The translations under genes and the position numbers were made by a program. DNA of 12,379 nt, from NCBI RefSeq assembly GCF_000003605.2, contig NW_003135344.1, positions 133,798 to 146,176 of the forward strand, in the 5' to 3' direction. A model generated the notes under the pieces. It did no database searches, had not been told where the DNA came from, and saw only the letters and a program-made list of their open reading frames with translations. Below are positions 9,332 through 12,379 of this stretch, one piece after another. This stretch comes from Saccoglossus kowalevskii. Lineage: Eukaryota > Hemichordata > Enteropneusta > Harrimaniidae. Position 1 is the stretch's first letter. Each line of letters begins with the position of its first letter.

Positions 9332-9335
9332 TTTT
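9332..9335 (+). terminator. Pol III T-run terminator for tRNA-Thr
   Basis: First run of four T after the tRNA, 17 bases beyond its 3' end; minimal but usual for Pol III. Confidence 0.5.
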
Positions 9336-9550
9336 AATGATGTTCGTCCGCAAATTATTATTGAAGTGGTCAGTAGATTAGAAAAAAGAGGTCTGATCAA
9401 AAGAGGGCATGTGAGCTATGTTTATAGAAGAGTTGGTATGGAATATACCAGTAGTTGTGAAGCTAAAACAAAATGACGGGATTTCGTACGTATTGACAGC
9501 GATCGAGAGGGCGCACTTTAATAAAAACTCTCTAAATTATTAGTACGTAC

Positions 9551-9587
9551 TGTTTAGTACACATTCAAAAATACACTTTTTAACTTT
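9551..9587 (+). repeat. Spacer repeat unit 1 of the tRNA-Thr array
   Basis: Contains TTTAGTACACATTCAA then ACACTTTTTAAC. Similar sequence recurs at about 9704-9745 and 9981-10024, each time after a tRNA-like segment. This suggests that tRNA and spacer were duplicated together in tandem. Confidence 0.5.
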
Positions 9588-9624
9588 TTTGTTTTCACTT
9601 TCACATCACTTCGTGACACAGTTG

Positions 9625-9648
9625 TATGGCCTCGGTCTTGTAAACCGA
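9625..9648 (+). pseudogene. tRNA-Thr remnant, anticodon arm only (TGT loop)
   Basis: GGCCTCGGTCTTGTAAACCGA keeps a perfect anticodon stem TCGGT/ACCGA (9632-9648) with loop CTTGTAA. The anticodon reads TGT (Thr), where the intact gene has CGT. The D-arm, T-arm and 3' acceptor strand are missing, so it cannot make a tRNA. It is probably a decayed array member. Confidence 0.6.
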
Positions 9649-9703
9649 AATTTACATCATATTTACCATGACGTCATGTGTGGCTGACACTGTGATGCAT
9701 TTA

Positions 9704-9745
9704 TGTTCGTACACATTTTAAGAAGTACACGTTTTAACTGCACTC
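9704..9745 (+). repeat. Spacer repeat unit 2 of the tRNA-Thr array
   Basis: TTCGTACACATTTTAAGAAG followed by TACACGTTTTAACTGCAC. It matches units at 9551-9587 and 9981-10024. Confidence 0.5.
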
Positions 9746-9793
9746 CTAAATTGTGATGGCGTCACTCTCTCTTGTTTTTTTCAATTTTATATA

Positions 9794-9866
9794 GCCTCAG
9801 TAGCCAAGTGTTGAACGTGTCGGTCTCGTCAACCGAAGATTATAGTTTCGAACCCCGGCGGAGGCT
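9794..9866 (+). pseudogene. tRNA-Thr pseudogene (CGT anticodon)
   Basis: Full-length but degenerate copy of the intact gene at 9244. Acceptor GCCTCAG faces CGGAGGC with one mismatch. The anticodon stem TCGGT/ACCGA and CGT are intact, with one change in the loop (CTCGTCA). The D-arm has extra bases and altered G-G. The T-stem is largely unpaired (ATAGT against CCCGG) although TTCGAAC remains. The A box and B box are each one or more bases off. A T run precedes it and an A run follows. It is unlikely to fold or function normally. Confidence 0.8.
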
Positions 9867-9980
9867 TGAAAAAAAAATATGTGAATTCGTCAACAAATCA
9901 ACAGAATTTTCTTCCTACCTTGTCCCCTCCTCATCTCATTTTGTTCACTATTTACCATTATGCCGAAATCTTGATTATTA

Positions 9981-10024
9981 GTTTAGTACGTATTTACTCA
10001 AGTTCACGTTCTAATTGCATTCAT
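9981..10024 (+). repeat. Spacer repeat unit 3 of the tRNA-Thr array
   Basis: GTTTAGTACGTATTTACTCA followed by AGTTCACGTTCTAATTGCAT. It aligns with the two earlier spacer units. Confidence 0.45.
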
Positions 10025-10215
10025 CACTAACAGGCGATGTTAGAAAATATCGCATAATTTTCAGTATGTGATTTTACGGAACTATATTTGACATCTAAAC
10101 ACGACGCGAAATAAATCGGCATATGCTAAATATATAATGAATATTCATGAAACCTCATATAAGCGATCGAGAGATTGAGAACTCGTCACCTTTCAAATGT
10201 GGTGTACAGGTCGAG

Positions 10216-10246
10216 ATGGTGGATGCTTGACTATAGACACCACCAT
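10216..10246. repeat. Short inverted repeat ATGGTGG / CCACCAT
   Basis: A 7-bp stem with a 17-base loop. I checked for a hammerhead core (CTGATGA, GAAA) and it is absent. Confidence 0.35.
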
Positions 10247-10403
10247 GTTACTGCTAGTGTCAAAACCGCATCAACATAATCGTACCACAGATATCCCACT
10301 GCTAGCGTTCATGCAGTCCCAACACCTGGAGCGAAATCCCTCACAACTCGAGCTGACGGTCGAGCCGTGCCGTTAAACAGCAGGGTGGTGGGCCGGAGTT
10401 TAC

Positions 10404-10421
10404 TATATATATATATATATA
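10404..10421. repeat. (TA)9 microsatellite
   Basis: Nine perfect TA units followed by GC-rich ACGGGCACGTGC. It is most simply a microsatellite, although a TATA role cannot be excluded. Confidence 0.8.
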
Positions 10422-10661
10422 CGGGCACGTGCTCATCTAGTATTAGTAAGAGAGCACACTGCTCAAGCATTTAATCAACTAAAGTGTGTACAGCATTGTT
10501 AGCGAATAAAGTTCAAAGAACACTTCGTGCAGTTGTACTAGTATGTAACCCAAATATGGGAACACAGCTCCATGAATCGCCGTTGAGGGCGCCCCTTGAC
10601 ACAATGAACATGTAAAACAATCCTCATGAGTAATCCTCGGGGGCTGAGCTACGTCACAGAC

Positions 10662-10735
10662 GTTCCACGTTGCTAAGACGCGCACCACTGTACCATGCAT
10701 TTCTATGGGCTATATGCGCGGCGCTGCTGTGGAAC
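10662..10735 (+). other. Potential hairpin in R1 copy B
   Basis: Outer stem GTTCCAC/GTGGAAC is identical to copy A. The inner GCGCA/TGCGC pair has changed on both sides of its end relative to copy A (GCGCAC/GTGCGC), and pairing of the core is kept. The loop again contains ATGCATTT and TATGGGC. Confidence 0.45.
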
Positions 10736-10906
10736 GCCGGTCGAGCCGGTGAAAATTTGAGAAAACAACACAAACTCAACTTTGAAGTAAATTCTGAACA
10801 ACCAAATTGTTATATGTTGCACACGTAGGGCTAATCTTGTTACACTGTCCAGTTGAGTCTCAACAACCATCGCAAAGTACCGTTTTCTGCGAGTTTTTGG
10901 CTTTTG

Positions 10907-10938
10907 TTTTCACCGCGAGGGTTGCCAGGCGGTGAAAA
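10907..10938 (+). other. Second potential hairpin in R1 copy B, 10-bp perfect stem
   Basis: TTTTCACCGC pairs perfectly with GCGGTGAAAA around a 12-base loop (GAGGGTTGCCAG). Copy A keeps a 6-bp version and most of the loop. Confidence 0.5.
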
Positions 10939-11000
10939 TGCCCGGATGTCCGCCCGAGGATACGCTGGATTCAGGGCTACATTTAGACATGTATCTTGTT

Positions 11001-11037
11001 TGCTTGGTGAGAAGACAAATGTATGTGACAGTGACAA
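11001..11037 (+). repeat. R3 copy A, 37-bp direct repeat
   Basis: One mismatch in 37 against 12219-12255. This is the best-preserved repeat in the window, so it reflects the most recent copying event or is under constraint. Here it lies between R1 copy B and R2 copy B. Confidence 0.85.
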
Positions 11038-11428
11038 TGAATTGACTGATCACAGGGCGCACGAGTTACACACGGTAGCATCTAGTAAAAATTTATATTA
11101 ACTCATAGTTAAGAGATTAACCAATAGAAAAGCAAAATGGATCTTGTTGCGACTAAAATTGCCTAAGTACGCTCACCAGATTTAAAATCGAATGATTTCT
11201 GATTTTTTTCCCAGGAGAGTGCCATTTTATTACCTTGCTGTTGAAGTTATTATCGTGAATTTGTGATATTATCATTTTTTTGCGCGGTAATTTGAAGTTA
11301 GTTATTAAAAAATAAGTTTGCCACATGTATGTTTTGTTTTTAGCAAGACCATACAACTCCAAATTAAAGCCCGCTATATAAATAAAACTACGCAGTGCTA
11401 CTGTATGAATCAGTAAATAACCTTTGTG

Positions 11429-11878
11429 CAAGAAAAAATAATTTTACATAATTTTGCTTGTATTTTTTTTATAGAAATCACATAGACCAATAAAATAACT
11501 TTACTTAGAGGTCATGTGACGTAATTCACGTTGACATCTTAGATTATGGTTTCGAAAAATAATACTGTAAGGGCTACAATAACAATAGATTGTAAAGAGT
11601 TACAAGTGTATTTGTTAAACTCGCATATGTCGCCGATAGAGGGGGCAAGTCATAAGAATGATTTCTATCGACCAACGTACATTAACTCAAGTAAAATTAA
11701 TTATAATTCATTAAACATACCGTATATTAATAATTTAAATTTATAGTCAGTAGCTCGCTAGATCAGTGTAATCAAACTAGTTGCGTTTCTAGTGAACGCC
11801 ATTTGTATGTAAAAACGACGATCTAGACAACACTCACAGGGGAACTGTACATGTGTAATGCTGTTACAACAGCTCGCG
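11429..11878. mobile_element. 450-bp insertion (or copy-A deletion) within R2 copy B
   Basis: Copy A runs directly from CTTTGTG into TAACAAAAGCG. In copy B these two blocks are separated by exactly this segment. It is AT-rich and contains a 66-codon frame (11546-11746, no recognisable domain), a GATAGAGGGGGC site at 11635-11646 and a TGACGTAA ATF-like site near 11517. I see no clear terminal inverted repeats or target-site duplication, so a deletion in copy A is equally possible. Confidence 0.4.
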
Positions 11879-11885
11879 TAACAAA

Positions 11886-11901
11886 AGCGCCACCTATCGA
11901 C
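11886..11901 (-). promoter_or_regulatory. CTCF-like GGTGGCGCT site in R2 copy B
   Basis: AGCGCCACCTATCGAC, matching the site at 9052-9067 with one difference. It sits inside one of the better-kept blocks of R2. Confidence 0.25.
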
Positions 11902-12112
11902 AACAATTGAATTGTCTGCGTTCGCTCAATCGTGATGTAGATCCATTATTAAAAATATAATATTATCGATGGACAGGTAATATCACTAATATTTCATAAT
12001 TTGTTATAATATACTTTTCTTCGTCAGAAATAGGTGACTGCGCGTAACGTAAATTTGAGAATGACGATAAATTCACCAATACTAGTCGTATGTATTACGT
12101 AATATGTATATC

Positions 12113-12137
12113 ATGGGTTCGAACCCCATCTGAGGCT
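12113..12137 (+). pseudogene. tRNA-Thr 3' fragment (T-arm and acceptor strand)
   Basis: ATGGG-TTCGAAC-CCCAT followed by CTGAGGC and T is identical to positions 9291-9315 of the intact gene, including a perfect T-stem and B box. Nothing upstream resembles the acceptor 5' strand, D-arm or anticodon arm. The remainder cannot make a tRNA. The lack of any mutation in the kept part, while its flanks have diverged, is odd. Confidence 0.85.
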
Positions 12138-12218
12138 AGAAAACGATCCATTTTACTGAAGTTAGTCCGCAAATCTCATTAATTATTATTTAAGTTGTCA
12201 GTAGATTAGAAAAAGGTC

Positions 12219-12255
12219 TGCTTGGTGAGAAGTCAAATGTATGTGACAGTGACAA
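12219..12255 (+). repeat. R3 copy B, 37-bp direct repeat
   Basis: Second copy of 11001-11037, one mismatch, placed directly after R2 copy B. Confidence 0.85.
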
Positions 12256-12318
12256 CGTAGGTTGGATAGAATAAGTGTCTGCTCTGAAATATATTGTATT
12301 GTATTTATGACGCAACGC

Positions 12319-12374
12319 GTGGACGTTGCGGGCGTACGCCACTGTGGGAAATTGAAATAAACAAAACACTGATG
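12319..12374 (+). repeat. R4 copy B, 56-bp direct repeat near the window edge
   Basis: Second copy of 8435-8490. Since R4 precedes R2 in the first module, its presence here suggests a further R2-like unit may begin just beyond the window. Confidence 0.6.
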
Positions 12375-12379
12375 CTAGG

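Larger units (their letters stand above)
8539..9395 (+). repeat. R2 copy A, direct repeat carrying the intact tRNA-Thr gene
   Basis: Aligned blocks with 11084-12220 include the left end around TAACTCAT and AGAGATT, the GGATCTTG...GCGAC...AAATTGCCTAAGTA block, the TTTGTGATATTATCA block, the AACAAAAGCGCCACCTAT block at about 9046-9063, the AATATCACTAA block before the tRNA, the tRNA T-arm and acceptor, and GTCAGTAGATTAGAAAAA at the right end. This copy lacks the 450 bases present in copy B. The mosaic of well and poorly conserved blocks suggests an old segmental duplication or a low-copy repeat. No coding capacity is shared between copies. Confidence 0.75.
10025..10632. other. Spacer between tRNA array and R1 copy B
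   Basis: No gene supported. It contains a possible hairpin at 10216-10246 (ATGGTGG and CCACCAT), a (TA)9 run at 10404-10421, and a GTTGAGGGCGCC site near 10582 that resembles the other GAGGGCGC motifs. Confidence 0.4.
10633..10959 (+). repeat. R1 copy B, inverted-repeat module
   Basis: Plus-strand partner of 7486-7810. The order is ATCCTCGGGGG with ACGTCAC, the 74-base hairpin at 10662-10735, CCGGTCGAGCCGG, a variable A-rich middle, GTAGGGCTAATCTTGTTACA, and the second hairpin at 10907-10938. The arms are separated by about 2.8 kb and have opposite orientation, so a transcript across both could form long double-stranded RNA. The best-conserved parts are those that pair in the hairpins and the GTAGGGCTAATC block. 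Confidence 0.8.
11084..12220 (+). repeat. R2 copy B, direct repeat with truncated tRNA
   Basis: Partner of 8539-9395 in the same orientation. It has the same blocks in the same order, but with an extra 450 bases at 11429-11878 and with the 5' two thirds of the tRNA replaced by unrelated sequence. The right end (GTCAGTAGATTAGAAAAA then GGTCTG) is shared, after which the copies diverge and R3 begins. Confidence 0.75.

Noticed and set aside
10840-11101. Overlapping frames on both strands across R1 copy B and R3
   Set aside because: They overlap antisense, and the similarity to copy A is at DNA repeat level with frame shifts, so no coding constraint is visible.
1-12379. Transposase, reverse transcriptase, CRISPR array, rRNA, snRNA or histone stem-loop
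   Set aside because: I looked on both strands for catalytic motifs, regularly spaced short repeats and known RNA core motifs, and found none. A DNA-level homology search could still detect a non-autonomous element.

Overview
The window looks like nuclear DNA of a eukaryote, most likely an invertebrate animal. It is AT-rich, has no closely packed long reading frames, and carries one intact Pol III-type threonine tRNA gene with internal A and B boxes and no encoded CCA. Its D-arm, anticodon arm and variable loop are of the animal Thr-CGT type. I cannot name the species.

Positions 1 to about 7000 are mostly unremarkable AT-rich sequence. They contain two CpG-bearing, promoter-like patches: about 85-125 (CCAAT, ETS-like and YY1-like sites) and about 4925-5108 (CCAAT, YY1-like and NRF1-like sites, then a strong splice donor). 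A GC-richer island at about 1020-1455 has short coding-like open segments, possibly exons or a decayed gene. One free-standing 120-codon frame lies at 6003-6365. No product could be recognised for any of these.

From about 7400 to the end the window is a mosaic of dispersed duplicated modules. R1 (about 325 bp) occurs as an inverted pair (7486-7810 and 10633-10959), and each copy holds two hairpins that survive the divergence between copies. R2 (about 0.86-1.14 kb) occurs as a direct pair (8539-9395 and 11084-12220). The first R2 copy carries the intact tRNA-Thr(CGT). The second keeps only the T-arm and 3' acceptor strand of that tRNA and has about 450 bp that the first copy lacks. R3 (37 bp) and R4 (56 bp) are short repeats, and their order suggests that another module begins at the right end of the window. 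Between R2 copy A and R1 copy B, tRNA-Thr-like remnants and a shared spacer motif form a degenerate tandem tRNA array (9244 to about 10024).

The best candidate for something unusual is this tRNA-Thr-linked repeat cluster with structured inverted modules and recurring CTCF-like GAGGGCGC sites. It is a repeat and genome-architecture signal; I see no sign of a protein-coding system in it.
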